Positions 7,341 through 18,305 are shown, counted from the first letter of the stretch. The stretch is DNA of 20,514 nt from Chara braunii (GCA_003427395.1 BFEA01000125.1:1175750-1196263); one strand, 5' to 3'. Made by a program: numbers and translations. Notes: generated by a model from the letters alone, not told the origin.

Positions 7341-8511
7341 CTACGGGGAAATGTTGAATGTCAACATCGTTCTGGATCGGGAACAGGTTGGGCATATCAT
7401 CCCCGTCATGAACAGGCCATAGGCCGGGGACGTCATCCTCCCCTGGAATTTGAAACTTCTGCTTTTTTCATTTAGGCCTACAACGTTCCCAAAGGAGTAT
7501 TCATGTTCCTCGATGTACTCGTAAATGACAATCTCTGCATAAAGATCATCCACAGAGGCAGTGCGCTCTGCTTCCAATTCAGTCAAGCCGCGTCTGGTCT
7601 TAATGAAACAACCTGCGATATTCACGAAACTCATTACGGACACTCGTGCCCCGGAATCGATTCTCGAAGTTGCGTTGAGAAGGACGTGCTCCTTGTAGGC
7701 CTTTCGCTGTGCATCTGTCTTCGCATTTCGGCAGCGGTATTATTGTCACGACAATCTTGGCCGACCTTGAAGCCGCATTCCGCACAATATTTTTTTTGTT
7801 CTAGACAACGAAACACGTGTAGTTTTGCATATTGCACTTGCAACTTTTTGTGAGAGTTTTAAAGCAAAAGCAGTTCCACAATAATTTCTGCATGTCTGCT
7901 TTAGCTTGGTCTGTGTTCGCTGCAGAAACAAAGCACTCGCAAAACATGGTTCGCAAGCGGACCAAATCTGCCGCTTGTTGCAAAACAAGCTTGTAGTCTG
8001 AAGTTACGGACTATTCAGCCAAAATCATCTTCGCAAGGTGTATTTTTTCGCGGTTTGAACGCAGACGGAGTTTGTATGAACTTTTCACAGTCTCTTCCTC
8101 CTGAGCTCTGATGAGAGGAAAGCAGGGGTAGGTTTGCACCTCGGTTATAATTGTCCTCCACAAAAGAGTTTGAGCAACCGACTGAAGGCATCGCACGGTG
8201 CTAATCGTATCTACCTTTGTGATCTCATGTATAACCTCATGACAGAGACTGCGGAAGAGACAGTTGCCGAGGATCATGATATCTCCGCGGATATTTTATA
8301 TGGTGAGTAGCTTCCTCAACTGCAAATCAAGATTCACCGTCTTCTCTCCCCAATGAATCATGCTCCGCATAAGCGTCCTGTTACTGTTGACCTTCATGTG
8401 GATGACAGTGTCAAGCAAGATCCGCTTAGTGTCACAACGGACATGAAAAATTTAAGCATAAAGGTACTCAACTTGCCAACGATGATTACCATCAAATTCG
8501 AGAGATGGTTA
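7341..8511 (-). pseudogene. Unrecognised helical Cys-motif protein, copy 2
   Basis: The same protein as copy 1, but the homologous reading is spread over all three minus-strand frames: 8011-8277, 7801-7983, 7634-7843 and 7341-7643. There is a TAA where other copies read Ser (just upstream of 8277), and the ATG used as first start in copies 1, 3 and 4 is AAG here. The four-cysteine segment and the C-terminal LWPVHDGDDMPNL-type acidic region are still recognisable. This is the most damaged of the three full-length copies. Confidence 0.65.
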
Positions 8512-8553
8512 ATAAAGGCTATATATTTCACCGAATCTATATCGAAAAAAGTC

Positions 8554-8560
8554 TTATATA
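8554..8560 (-). promoter_or_regulatory. TATA-like box of gene unit, copy 2
   Basis: TATATAA on the minus strand next to GGTATACC, at the position equivalent to 6248-6254. Copy 2 cannot make the full protein, so this is a relic at most. Confidence 0.3.
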
Positions 8561-9663
8561 TGGTATACCGCAGGCAAACTCACCAATTTCATTAAAATAC
8601 ACTTCGATATTTGAGGGTGGTCCTGTACAGCGTTCCCCAAGGCGTGTTCATATTCTTCGATGTACTCGTCAACGATAATCTCTGCATAAAGATCATCCAG
8701 AGAGGCAGTGCGCTCTGCTTCCAATGCAGTCAAGCGGCGTCCGGTCTCAACAATGGACCTGCAATATTCACGAAGCTCGTTGCGAACACTCCTGCCCTGG
8801 AACCTATTCTTGAAGTTGCTCCGAGAAGGACATGCTTCTCCTTGTAGGTCTTTCGCTGTGCTGATATGCAGAATCTGTCTTCGCATTTCGACAGCGACAT
8901 TATTTTCGTGACAATCTTGGCTGACCTTGAAGCCGCATTCCGGACAATGTTTTCTTTGTTCTAGACAACGAAGCACGTGTAGTTCTGCATACAGCACTTG
9001 CAACTTTTTGTGAGAGTTTTGAAGCAAAAGCATTTCGATAATAAGTTTTTGCATGTCTGTTTTAGCTTGGTCTTTGTTCGCTGCAGAAACAATGCTCTCG
9101 CAAAACATGGTTCGCAATCGGACAAAGTCAGCCGCTTGTTGCAAAGTAAGCTTGTAGTGTTAAGTTACAGACTGTTCAGCCAAGATCATTTTCGCAAGTG
9201 TGTCTTTTCGTGGTTTGAACGCAGAAGAAGTTTGTATAAACTTCAAACTTTCCAAAGTCCCTTCCTCCTAAGTTCTGGTGAGAGGAAAGCAGAGGTCGGT
9301 TTGCACCTCGGTCATAATTGCCCTATACAAAAACATTTGAGCATTCGACTGATAGCATCGCACAACGCTAATCGCATCTGCTTTCGTCATCTCATGCATA
9401 ACCTCAAGATAGTGACTGCGGAAGAGGCAATTGCCGAGGACCATGATATCTCCGCGGATATTTGATATGGTGAGCAACTTCCCCACATGCAAATCAAGAT
9501 TCACAGCCTTCTCGCTCCAATGAATCATGCTCCTCATAAGCGCCTCGTTACTGTTGGACTTCATGCGGATGACAGTGTCACGCAAGATCTTCATAGTGTC
9601 ACGACGGACGTGAGAAATTTCAGAGAAAAGGTACTCAACTTGCAAACGATGATTGCTGTGAAA
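8554..9663 (-). pseudogene. Unrecognised helical Cys-motif protein, copy 3
   Basis: The main frame runs from about 9663 through ATG 9592-9594 with a TAG at 9268-9270 and a TAA near 9156, and a compensated frameshift patch between them. From about 9144 it is open for nearly 200 codons. The cysteine segment reads CPECGFKVSQDC. At GNA in the C-terminal part (about 8628) homology ends, and the frame continues into the promoter-side end of copy 2, adding about 24 unrelated residues to the stop at 8554. The fused tail is a product of the junction. Confidence 0.65.
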
Positions 9664-9698
9664 TTCGACAGATGGTTAATCGAGTCTTTATATTTCAC
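8626..9698 (-). mobile_element. Repeated gene unit, copy 3 (truncated both ends)
   Basis: Begins within the unit at CGTTCCCCAAGGCGTG (equivalent to about 5167 in copy 1) and stops at CTTTATATTTCAC (equivalent to about 6226). The last ~75 codons' worth of sequence and the TATA region are therefore missing. It lies directly against the right end of copy 2, joined by a short sequence of unknown origin. Confidence 0.8.
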
Positions 9699-10061
9699 TA
9701 CTAGCGGTTAATGGAAGGCCAAAAATTTGAGGTTTTTCTCCACATCACTACGAGCAATGTTTTCGAAACTTTTGCGAATAAACTATGCAGGGTCATAATA
9801 CAAACATAAAAAAATCAATCAAGCAAAAAAAAACAGGAAAAATCAAATTAAAGAACACTATAAATATCTATTCGAAGTCGCTTTCGGAGTTCGCTAGTAG
9901 CGGTTAATGAAAGACCACTATTCGAAGTAGCTTTCGACGAATTTTGACGAATTTTTCACCGAAACTGTCCTATTTTCCTCAATTTTTACTTTTTTCTCAG
10001 GTTTTTTTTTTTGCATATTATATATGTGCTTTAAGGTATATATGTATTCAATTTTGTTAAT
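9699..10061. other. Intergenic segment with two small direct repeats
   Basis: AT-rich sequence between copy 3 and array C. TAGCGGTTAATG-(G/A)A occurs at about 9701-9713 and 9898-9911. CTATTCGAAGT-C/A-GCTTTCG occurs at 9868-9886 and 9918-9936. No gene was recognised. The first repeat resembles the AGATGGTTAATGG motif of the gene unit and may be derived from it. Confidence 0.65.
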
Positions 10062-12722
10062 ACACATCATATCCCGTAGTGCTTTCGGTGTTTCGGTACC
10101 GAAAACGTACTTCGGGATTTGGTGTTTAGATTCGTCGATTTTCTTTATCAACTACATCATATCCCAAATTGCATTCGGTGTTTGGGTGTCGAAAACGCAC
10201 TTCGGGATTTCGATGTTTAATACATCATATCCCTTAGTGCTTTCGGTGTTTCGGTACTGAAAACGCATTTCGGGATTTCGGTGTTTAACTTACTCGATTT
10301 TCTTTATCAACTGCATCATATCCGTAAGTGCTTTCGGTGTTTCGGTACCGAAAACGCACTTCGGGATTTCGGTGTTTAACTTAGTCGATTTTTTACTATC
10401 TACTACATCATGTCCGAAAGTGATTTCGCTGCTTCAGTACTGATAATGCACTTCGGGATTTCGGTGCTTAATACATCATATCCCGTAGTATTTTCGGTGT
10501 TTCGGTACCAAAAACGATGTTCGGGATTTCAGTCTTTAACTTAGTCAATTTTCTTTATCAAGTACATCATACGCCGAAGTGCTTTCGGTGTTTCGGTACC
10601 GTAAACGTACTTTGGGATTTCAGTGTTTAACTTAGTCGATTTTCTATTATCTACTACATCATGTCCCGAAGTGCTTTCGTTATTTCGGTACTGAAAACGC
10701 ACTTCGGGATTTCAATGTTTAATACATTATATCTCGTAGTGATTTCTGTGTTTCGATACGGAAAACACACTTCGGGATTTCGGTCTTTCTCTTAGTCGAT
10801 TTTCTTTATCAACTACATTATACCCCGAAGTGCTTTCGGTGTTTCGGTACCGAAAACGCACTTCGTGATTTCGGTGTTTAATACATCATATCCCGTAGTG
10901 CTTTCGGTGTTTCGGTGCCGAAAACGCACTTCGGAATTTCAGTGTTTAACTTAGTCGATTTTTTTTATCAACAAAATCATTTCCCGAAGTGCTTTCGGTA
11001 TTTGGGTACCGAAAACGCACTTCGAAATTTCGGTGTTTAACTTAAGTGCTTTCAGTGTTTCAGTACTGAAAACGCACTTCGGGATTTCCGTGTGTTCAAT
11101 ACATCATATCCCGTAGTGTTTTCGGTGTTTCGGTATCGAAAATGCACTTCGCGATTTCGGTCTTTAACTTAGTCGATTTTCTTTATCAACTACATCATAC
11201 CCCGAAGTGTTTTCGGTGTTTCGGTACCAAAAACACACGTCGGGATTTCGGTGTCTAATAAATCATATCTCATAGTGCTTTCGGTGTTTCGGTACCGAAA
11301 ACACACTTCGCGATTTCCGTATTTAACTTAGTCGAGTTTGTTTATCAACTACATCATATCCCTCAGTGTTTTCGGTGTTTCGGTACCCAAAACGCACTTC
11401 GGGATTTCGGTGGTTAACATAGTCGGTTTTTTATTATCTACTGAATCCTGTTTCGAAGTGCTTACGATGTTTCGGTACCGGAAACGCACTTCGGGATTTC
11501 GATGTTTAATACATCATATCCCGTAGTGCTTTCGGTGTTTCGGTACTGAAAACGCACTTATGAATTTAAGTCTTTAACTTAGTCAATTTTCTTTATAAAC
11601 TACATCATGCCCCGAAGTGCTTTCGGTGTTTCGGTACTGAAAACGCACTTCGGGATTTCGGTGTTTAACCTAGTCGATTTTTTTTATTAACTATATCATA
11701 CTCCGAAGTGTTTTCGGTGTTTAGGTACCGAAAACACACTTCGGGATTTCGGTGTTTAACTTAGTCGATATTCTATTATTCACTACATTATGTCCCGAAG
11801 TGCTTTCGGTGTTTTGCTATCGAAAATGCACTTCGAAATTTCGATGCCTAATACACCATATCCCGTAGTGGTTTCGGTGTTTCGGTACCGAAAACGCACT
11901 TCGGGATTTCGGTCTTTAACTTAGTCGATTTTCTTTATTGACTACATCATACCCCGAAGTCCTTTCGGTATTTCGGTACTGAAAACACACTTCTGGATTT
12001 CGATGTTTAATACATTATATCCCGTAGTATTTTCGGTGTTTCGGTACCGAAAACGCACTTCGGGATTTCAGTGTTTAACTTAGTCGATTTTTTTTATCAA
12101 CTATATTATATCCCGAAGTGCTTTCAGTGTTTCCGTACCGAAAATGCACTTCGGGATTTCAGTGTTTAACTTAGTCGATTTTTTTTATCAATTACATCAT
12201 ATCCTGAATTGCTTTCGGTGTTTCGGTACTGAAAATGCACTTCGGAATTTCGGTGCTTAACACATTATATCCCATAGTGCTTTCGATGTTTCAGTACCGA
12301 AAACGCAATTCGGGATTTTGGTATTTTAGTTAGTCGATTTTCTTTATCAACTACATCATACCCCGAAGTGCTTTCGGTATTTCGATACTGTAACGCACTT
12401 CGGGATTTCGGTGTTAAACTTAGTCGATTTTCTATATTCTACTACATCATGTCCCGAAGTGCTTTCGGTGTTTTTGTACTGAAAACGCACTTCGGGATTT
12501 CGGTGTTTAATACATCATATCCTGTAGTGCTTTCAGTGTTTCGGTACCGAAAACGCACTTCGAGATTTCGGTCCTTAACTTAGTCGATTTTCTTTATCAA
12601 CTACGTCATATCCCGAAGTGTTTTTCGTGTTTCGGTACCGAAACACACTTAGGGATTTTGGTGTTTAATACATCATATACCGTAGTGCTTTCGGAGTTTC
12701 GGCACCGAAACACCGAAAGCAC
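10062..12722. repeat. Satellite array C (about 33 monomers)
   Basis: The largest array. Monomers alternate between about 91 and about 68 bp. Long monomers have the spacer CTTAGTCGATTTTC plus TTTATCAACTACATCATA (type L1) or TATTATCTACTACATCATG (type L2). Short ones (type S) run straight from GTTTAA to TACATCATAT, lacking about 23 bases. Every L2 spacer is followed by an S spacer. Most S spacers are followed by an L1 monomer, often with GTCTTTAAC in place of GTGTTTAAC. Open frames through the array are by-products of the periodicity. The last monomer ends in an inverted copy of itself. Confidence 0.97.
12685..12722. repeat. Inverted-satellite palindrome at array C/retroelement junction
   Basis: The left half GTGCTTTCGGAGTTTCGG is followed after CA by CCGAAACACCGAAAGCAC, a 38-base palindrome with one mismatched pair. 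The right half equals the reverse complement of the consensus satellite arm GTGCTTTCGGTGTTTCGG, not the normal continuation AAAACGCACTTCGGG. The satellite therefore turns back on itself exactly where the retroelement relic begins. Confidence 0.85.
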
Positions 12723-12734
12723 CAACCACGGTCC

Positions 12735-15270
12735 GTCCTCGAGGCCAAAGAGATAAAACGCCAGCTCCATAAACTCCTTAAAAAATGATTCATTAAGCCT
12801 AACTCGTCCCCCTTCGGAACCAACTGTCTCTTCGTAAAAAAGGGCGGCGCCTCGGAGTTCCCCATGTACACAAACTATCGGGCCTTGAACTGGATCACAA
12901 TCAAGAATAAGGATCAACTTCCTCGGATATTTAAACTTCTTGATCACCTCAACGAAGCCAAATACTTCACCAAGATTCACCAAATCCATATTCGTGAGGA
13001 AGATACCCATAAGACCGCCTTCCGCTCTCGCTTTGGACATTACGAGTTCCTAGTGATGTCTTTCGGCCTCACAAATTCCCCAGCGACCTTCCAGTCCACC
13101 ATGCACCACATCTTATGTGGTTTCCTCGAAGTTTGTGTCGTGATTTACCTTGACGACATCCTTCTCTTTAGTTCCACCTTCGAGTCCCACCTTCAATACA
13201 TCGAGAATGTACTTTTCATTCTTTCGCACTTTTGTCGTTTCGAGCGTGGACTACCTCGACTACATTGTCTCTGCTGATGGTATCCACATGGACCCCTCGA
13301 AGGTCGCAACTCTCGTCGAGTTCCCACCTCCCACCACCTGGCTCCGACTCCAGTCATTTATTGGACTCGTTAACTATGACCGCCCCTTCATCCAAAACTT
13401 CTCTGATACCGCCTATCCACTCCATGAGCTCACCTGCGCCACCTAGTCCTTCATATGGACCGAACAATGCCAAGAAGCCTTCGACAAACTCAAACACCTC
13501 ATCACTACTGACCCTGTTCTCAAGATAGCCGATAATTTTTGCCACTTCTACGTCACCAGCAACGCTTCGAACTTTGCTCTTGGCGTCGTTCTATCCCAAC
13601 ATTTCCCTCGAAATCCCCCCACTATAAAAGATTCACCCACATGATCCAAAACACCTCCCGACGAGTATCCTATCACATTCGCGAGCACAAACTCATCCTT
13701 GCTGAGATGAACTATTCCTCCAACGAGAAGAAACTCCTTGTCGTCATCTGTGCCCTCAAAGTCTAGCGCCCTTACCTCGATGACCAGTACTATACCATTC
13801 GCACCGACAACACCACGGTCTCCAATATTCTCACCAAAAAGGATATCACCCCTCGCCAGGTCCGCTGGCTGGACTTTCTCACCCTGTTTACCTTCACCAT
13901 CTGCCATACTCCCGACAAGACCAATCTTGTTCTCGATGCCCTCTCTCTCCGACCTGATCATGAGCCCCCTGAGAAAGTTTTTGCTGCCATGATGTATGTC
14001 AACCTCCCCCAATCTCTCGAACATCGTTTCATCCATGGCTACACCTTCTGCTTCAACTTCGCCCCTACCTACACCAAACTCTGCGACCTTGACTCACCCT
14101 GACTACTCCTTCATCGACCATCTTCTCTACATCGATAGCAAAGGAACTTGTCGCCTTTGCATCTCTTTCGTACATGATTTCCGTACCTAGTTCTTGATTG
14201 GACACCATGACGCCAAAACTGCTGGGTACCTCGGTTTTCAGAAAACCTTTGACAATATTTTCCGTTACCTCTACTGGCCCTCGCTCCGTGCCGACGTCAA
14301 AGCCTACATCCGTTCTCGCCCTACTTGTCAAATCGTCAATCCCTCGAATCAAGCTAAGGCTGACAAACTCCAGTTTCTCCTCATACCTACCTACTGCTGA
14401 CAATCTGTTTCCATGGACTTCGTATGTGGTCTCCTAACGACTGGTCATGATCATGATTGCATCTATGTTATTGTCTGTCACATTACCAAGCGCACTCATT
14501 TCATCCCTTGCTTGCCACCTGCCAAGCCAAGGACGTCGCCAAACTTTTCTTCGACCACGTCACCCGTCATCATGGTTTCCTATAAAACATTATCAGCGAT
14601 CATGACTCCCGATTCCTCTTAGAGTTTTGGAGAAATCTCTTAAAGGAGTACAAGACCACCCTCAAGTACAACACTGCCTTTTACCCTCTGACTGATGGCC
14701 AGATAAAAAAAATGAACAATACTATCCAGCGCATCCTCCGAAAGTATTTTGATCCTCATCAGCACGACTGGGACCAACTCGTTTCCGCTTTTGAGATCGC
14801 CTACAACAATGTTGTTTGCCCCTCTACTGACATGTCTCATTTCTACCTCGAACTTGGCTAACATCCTCGCTTGCCCTCTGACTTCTTACTCCCCTCGCAG
14901 CTCAACCCATCTACTCTCTGTCCCTCTCTTAATGAATGGGTAACCACTATGAGCCGCCTTCTAAGAGAAGCCACCGAATTTATTAGACGAACTCAGGAAC
15001 AACAATTCAAGCAAACAAGCAAACATCGTTGTGACGTCACTTTCCATGTTGGGGACAAAGTCCGATTCTTCGCCAAACACTTTGATCACGAGCAAGGTTT
15101 GTCCAAGAAACTCTCGCACAAGTGGCTTCCATTCCCCATCATTGAACAAACATTCGTTGTAAACTACAAACTCCAACTTCCTCTTAACATGAATCGCGTT
15201 CATTCTGCGTTCCATTTAGAATAGTTGAAGGAATTCCACAAATCGCCTCCTCAGTTATCTGATCGCCCTC
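12735..15270 (+). pseudogene. pol: Ty3/Gypsy pol relic (RT, RNase H, integrase)
   Basis: The translation matches Ty3/Gypsy Pol in order. Reverse transcriptase (12735-13250) includes TNYRALN, FGLTNSPATFQ and the YLDDIL active-site box. The thumb/connection region has VDYLDYIVSADGI. RNase H (about 13530-13950) ends in WLDFLTLFTFTICHTPDK. Integrase (14100-15260) has a degraded zinc-binding region, MDFVCGL, ISDHDSRF and LTDGQIKKMN. Gag and protease are absent and no LTR was found; no chromodomain follows. In-frame stops occur at 12786, 13444, 13764, 14100, 14188, 14398, about 14583, about 14862 and 15222, with frame changes near 13245, 13605, 14090 and 14525. It is an old, dead 5'-truncated copy. 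Confidence 0.93.
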
Positions 15271-15289
15271 ATCCTTGTTCAACACCTAT

Positions 15290-16493
15290 CATGGCGTGCA
15301 AACCAAATTTTTGTGGTCATGGTTTGTTGACGTCATTGGGCCGACTATAGCGATAGGAAACATTAACTGCAACTTCCAGCGCTGGTCGTTATCAGTTGGG
15401 AGTGTATGGATGAAGCTGATTCCGACTCGCATTTCATAGCGTTAATGCTTTGGCCGTTTTTTCCACGTTTAAAGATTTTGCAAAACATGTGAGTCGTCAA
15501 GTGCATAGTGTGGCGAACGTGGAGTCGATTCGGTTAAGTTGGTTTCTGTGGGTGTTGTATTTGATGACAGCCTCGAAATAGTGAAGTTGGCGAGTTCTTG
15601 GGGCAGCATAAAGACGTTTGTAGCTATAGAGTGACTTTGACGTACGTGTGCAGTAACCTGAGGGCAAGTTCCAACGTTTTCAAAGGTAGGAGGACTATGA
15701 GGATGAGAGAAAGAAGAAATTCGAGAATTGGAAAAGGATGTGTTGGAAGCGTAGCAAACAGCAGCCTGCTTTCTCAAAACGTTAGGAAGCAAGTGAGGTG
15801 CATGTGATATGTTCTGTGATATTTTGTGCAGCATGAAAGCTTCTCTCCATGGACCTCCAGGGCGACTGCTCTTAGGGTTAAGAGCGGGAATAATGTTCAT
15901 TTTACCATACAAATCATTCGATGCGATTGGTGGTGCTTATTGAGTTCCAAATGTTCAGCATGCTGACGATTACGAAGTTGTTACTCGGTAACAGTTATAC
16001 ACGTTCCGACAAATGCCAATATTGGTGAAGTATAAAATGTATTGCAACAGTCCTCAGCAGGAAAAGCATTGTGATTAAGGGAAAAGGAGGGAGTTTGTAA
16101 TGGTGCAAGGTATGATAAAGCAGGCCCAAAACAGGATAGACGGTGTAAGGTATTGCGAAGCAAGGATAGATAGCGGACAAACACAAATGAGACAAAGCAA
16201 CAATATTTTGTTTAAAGCAACAATATTTTGTTTAAACATTGACCACAACATGAACAATATAAATGTAGAGTATATCTGCAGCAGCAAACGGTTCATAATG
16301 AATAAGAAAAACATGAAAGAGGATAGACACATGGAACTGCACCAGAATGTCGAAAATCCCGCAAAAAAAATACGATTGAAACTGTTTTTTAACTTGTTTT
16401 TTCTTAACATACATGAAGTAGCAAACCAACATTATCAAGCACAAAGGCACATTTTCTAACCTTATGTTAATAGTGCCGCAAAATACTAAAAAT
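15290..16493. other. No gene recognised; contains a 20-bp perfect tandem
   Basis: Follows the end of the integrase homology. A 147-codon minus-strand open frame (15469-15912) has no recognisable motif and I do not call it. A+T content rises after 16000. The perfect 20-bp tandem AAAGCAACAATATTTTGTTT occupies 16194-16233. Confidence 0.5.
16194..16233. repeat. Perfect 2 x 20-bp tandem repeat
   Basis: AAAGCAACAATATTTTGTTT at 16194-16213 is repeated without change at 16214-16233. Each unit contains the near-palindrome AACAATATTTTGTT. Confidence 0.95.
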
Positions 16494-16685
16494 CGTTATC
16501 GAAAAAGTTGTGTCTTTGGTACATTGCGCCGCGAATTACTAGTTCATAATAATACATAGAACTATCAAAAAAAGAATATAAAGAAGATCTTCTTTATATT
16601 CTAAATTAGAGATTAGTAAAAATTGCTATCGGAAAAGTTGTGTCTTTGGCAGATCGCTATCGGAAAAACTGTGTCCTTGGTACAT
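16494..16685. repeat. Three copies of a ~30-bp motif
   Basis: CG(T/C)TATCG(G/A)AAAAGTTGTG followed by TC(T/C)TTGG occurs at 16494-16520, 16624-16651 and 16654-16685, the last two almost adjacent. The first two also share the preceding (A/T)AAAAAT. Function is unknown. Confidence 0.8.
16573..16602. repeat. Perfect 30-bp palindrome
   Basis: AGAATATAAAGAAGA is followed with no spacer by its exact reverse complement TCTTCTTTATATTCT, centred on AGATCT. It lies between the first and second copies of the three-copy motif. Confidence 0.97.
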
Positions 16686-16909
16686 ATATGTTCAAAAAAC
16701 AAACATGCCGAAAAACTCATATACAGTACTGTATAATCTTCAGAACGTCCACATGAACTGCACTTTGTCACGAAAGAGGAACATATATAAAACATAAATG
16801 TGGATCGTGAAGCACACATGTGACTGAGGTTCCACGATGGACATGAGTAGAAATAGTTAGGAATGCTCACAACCATAAAGTTTTAAGTAACTTCGAATGC
16901 AGACAAACT

Positions 16910-18215
16910 CTATATCCAGATAAGGCTGCCAGCGATGCAGCATGCGGAAGTACTTGAAACATACCATCGTTCATAGGCAGCAAGCATCCAACCATTGACT
17001 GCACGACACATTAGCACTAACGAACAACAGGCTGAGCCAAGTCCGGAATACTCTACGGAGAAACGGTGAATGTCAACATCGTAGTGGATCGGGACCAGGT
17101 TGGGCATATCATCCCCGTCATGAACAGGCCACAGGCCGGGGACGTCATTCTCCCCTAGGAGCTGGAACCTACGCTCTTTTTCATCTAGGCCTACATCGTT
17201 CCCCCAGATGTGTTCACGTTCTTCGATGTACTCGTCAACGATAATCTCTGTATAAAGATCATCCAGAGAGCCAATGCGCTCTGCTTCCAATTCAGTCAAG
17301 CAGCGTCTGGTGTCAAAAATGGACCTGCGATATTCACGAAGCTCATTGCGGACACTCCTGCCCCGGAACCTTTTCTCGAAGTTGCGCCGAGAAGGACGTA
17401 CTTCTCCTTGTAGGTCCTCCGCTGTGCTGATATACAGAATCTGTCTTCGCATTTCGGCAGCGGCATTTTTTTCAGGACAATCTTGGCCGACCTTGAAGCC
17501 GCATTCCGGACAATGTTTTCTTTGTTCTAGAAAACGAAGAACGTGTAGTTCTGCATATGTGAGAGTTTTGAAGCAAAAGCAGTTCGACAATAAGTTTCTG
17601 CATGTCTGCTTTAGCTTGGTCTGTGTGCGCTGCAGAAACAAGGTACTCGCAAAACATGGTTCGCAAGCGGACCAAGTCTGCCGCTTGTTGCAAAGCAAGC
17701 TTCTAGTCTGAAGTTACAGACTGTTCAGCCAAGATCATTTTTGCAAGGTCTGTTTTTTCGCGGTTTAAACGCAGAAGGAGTTTGTATTAACTTTCCACAG
17801 TCCCTTCCTCCTTAGCTTTGGTGAGAGGAAAACAAAGGTCGGTTTGCACCTCGGTCATAATTGCCCTATACAAAAAAGTTTGAGCAACCGACTGAAGGCA
17901 TCGTACAATGCTAATCGCATCTGCCTTCGTCATCTCACGCATAACCTCATTACAGGGACGGAAGAGGCAGTTGTCGAGGACCATGATATCTTCGCGGATA
18001 TCTGATATGGTGAGCAACTTCCTCACCTGCAAATCAAGATTCACAGCCTTCTCTCTCCAGTGAATCATTCTCCACATAAGCGCCTCGTTACTGTTGGTCT
18101 TTATGTGGAGAACAGTATCACGCAGGAACCACATAGTGTCACAACGGACGTGAAAATTTTCAACGAAAACGTACTCAACTCGCCAACGATGATTGCCCTC
18201 AAATTCGAGAGATGG
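16910..18215 (-). pseudogene. Unrecognised helical Cys-motif protein, copy 4
   Basis: The frame begins after TAA 18216-18218, with ATG at 18132-18134, and is clean to a TAA at 17787-17789. A TAG follows near 17703, then a 17-base deletion near 17556 (compared with copy 1) shifts the frame. From there to 16910 a single frame keeps CPECGFKVGQDC, the coiled-coil region and the acidic C-terminus. The usual stop (TAG after Val-Glu) is TAT here, so the frame reads on for about 47 residues of normally untranslated sequence (ending ...SLIWI). A shadow start near 17698 makes the shifted part look like one 262-codon frame, but its first ~50 residues are out of the family frame. Confidence 0.65.
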
Positions 18216-18260
18216 TTAATGGAGGTTATATATTTCACCGAATCCATATCGAAAAGACGT

Positions 18261-18266
18261 TTTATA
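18261..18266 (-). promoter_or_regulatory. TATA-like box of gene unit, copy 4
   Basis: TATAAA on the minus strand at the position equivalent to TATATAA in copies 1 and 2, beside the same GGTATACC palindrome, about 127 bases upstream of the first ATG. Confidence 0.4.
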
Positions 18267-18305
18267 CATGGTATACCGAAGACAAACTCACAAATTTCAT
18301 CAAAA

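Larger units (their letters stand above)
7116..8615 (-). mobile_element. Repeated gene unit, copy 2
   Basis: Matches copy 1 over its whole length by eye, from GGTTCCACGATGG to the ATACACTTCG end. About ten bases of the left end are missing at the satellite junction. On the right it abuts the truncated copy 3 head-to-tail in the same orientation. Confidence 0.8.

Noticed and set aside
10024-12583. Open frames in the satellite encoding repeated peptides such as SAFGVSVPKTHFGIS
   Set aside because: A 91- plus a 68-bp monomer equals 159 bases, a multiple of three, so the frame reopens by periodicity; frames are short and interrupted at random.
12606-14036. Minus-strand frames of 144 and 162 codons opposite the retroelement
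   Set aside because: They are antisense shadows of pol coding sequence, whose plus-strand motifs are unmistakable.
15270-15600. Chromodomain after integrase
   Set aside because: Homology ends soon after the integrase C-terminal HSAFHLE segment and no chromodomain-like sequence follows in any plus frame.
15469-15912. 147-codon minus-strand open frame
   Set aside because: No recognisable domain, no promoter or neighbour; plausible by chance, so only mentioned in the region entry.
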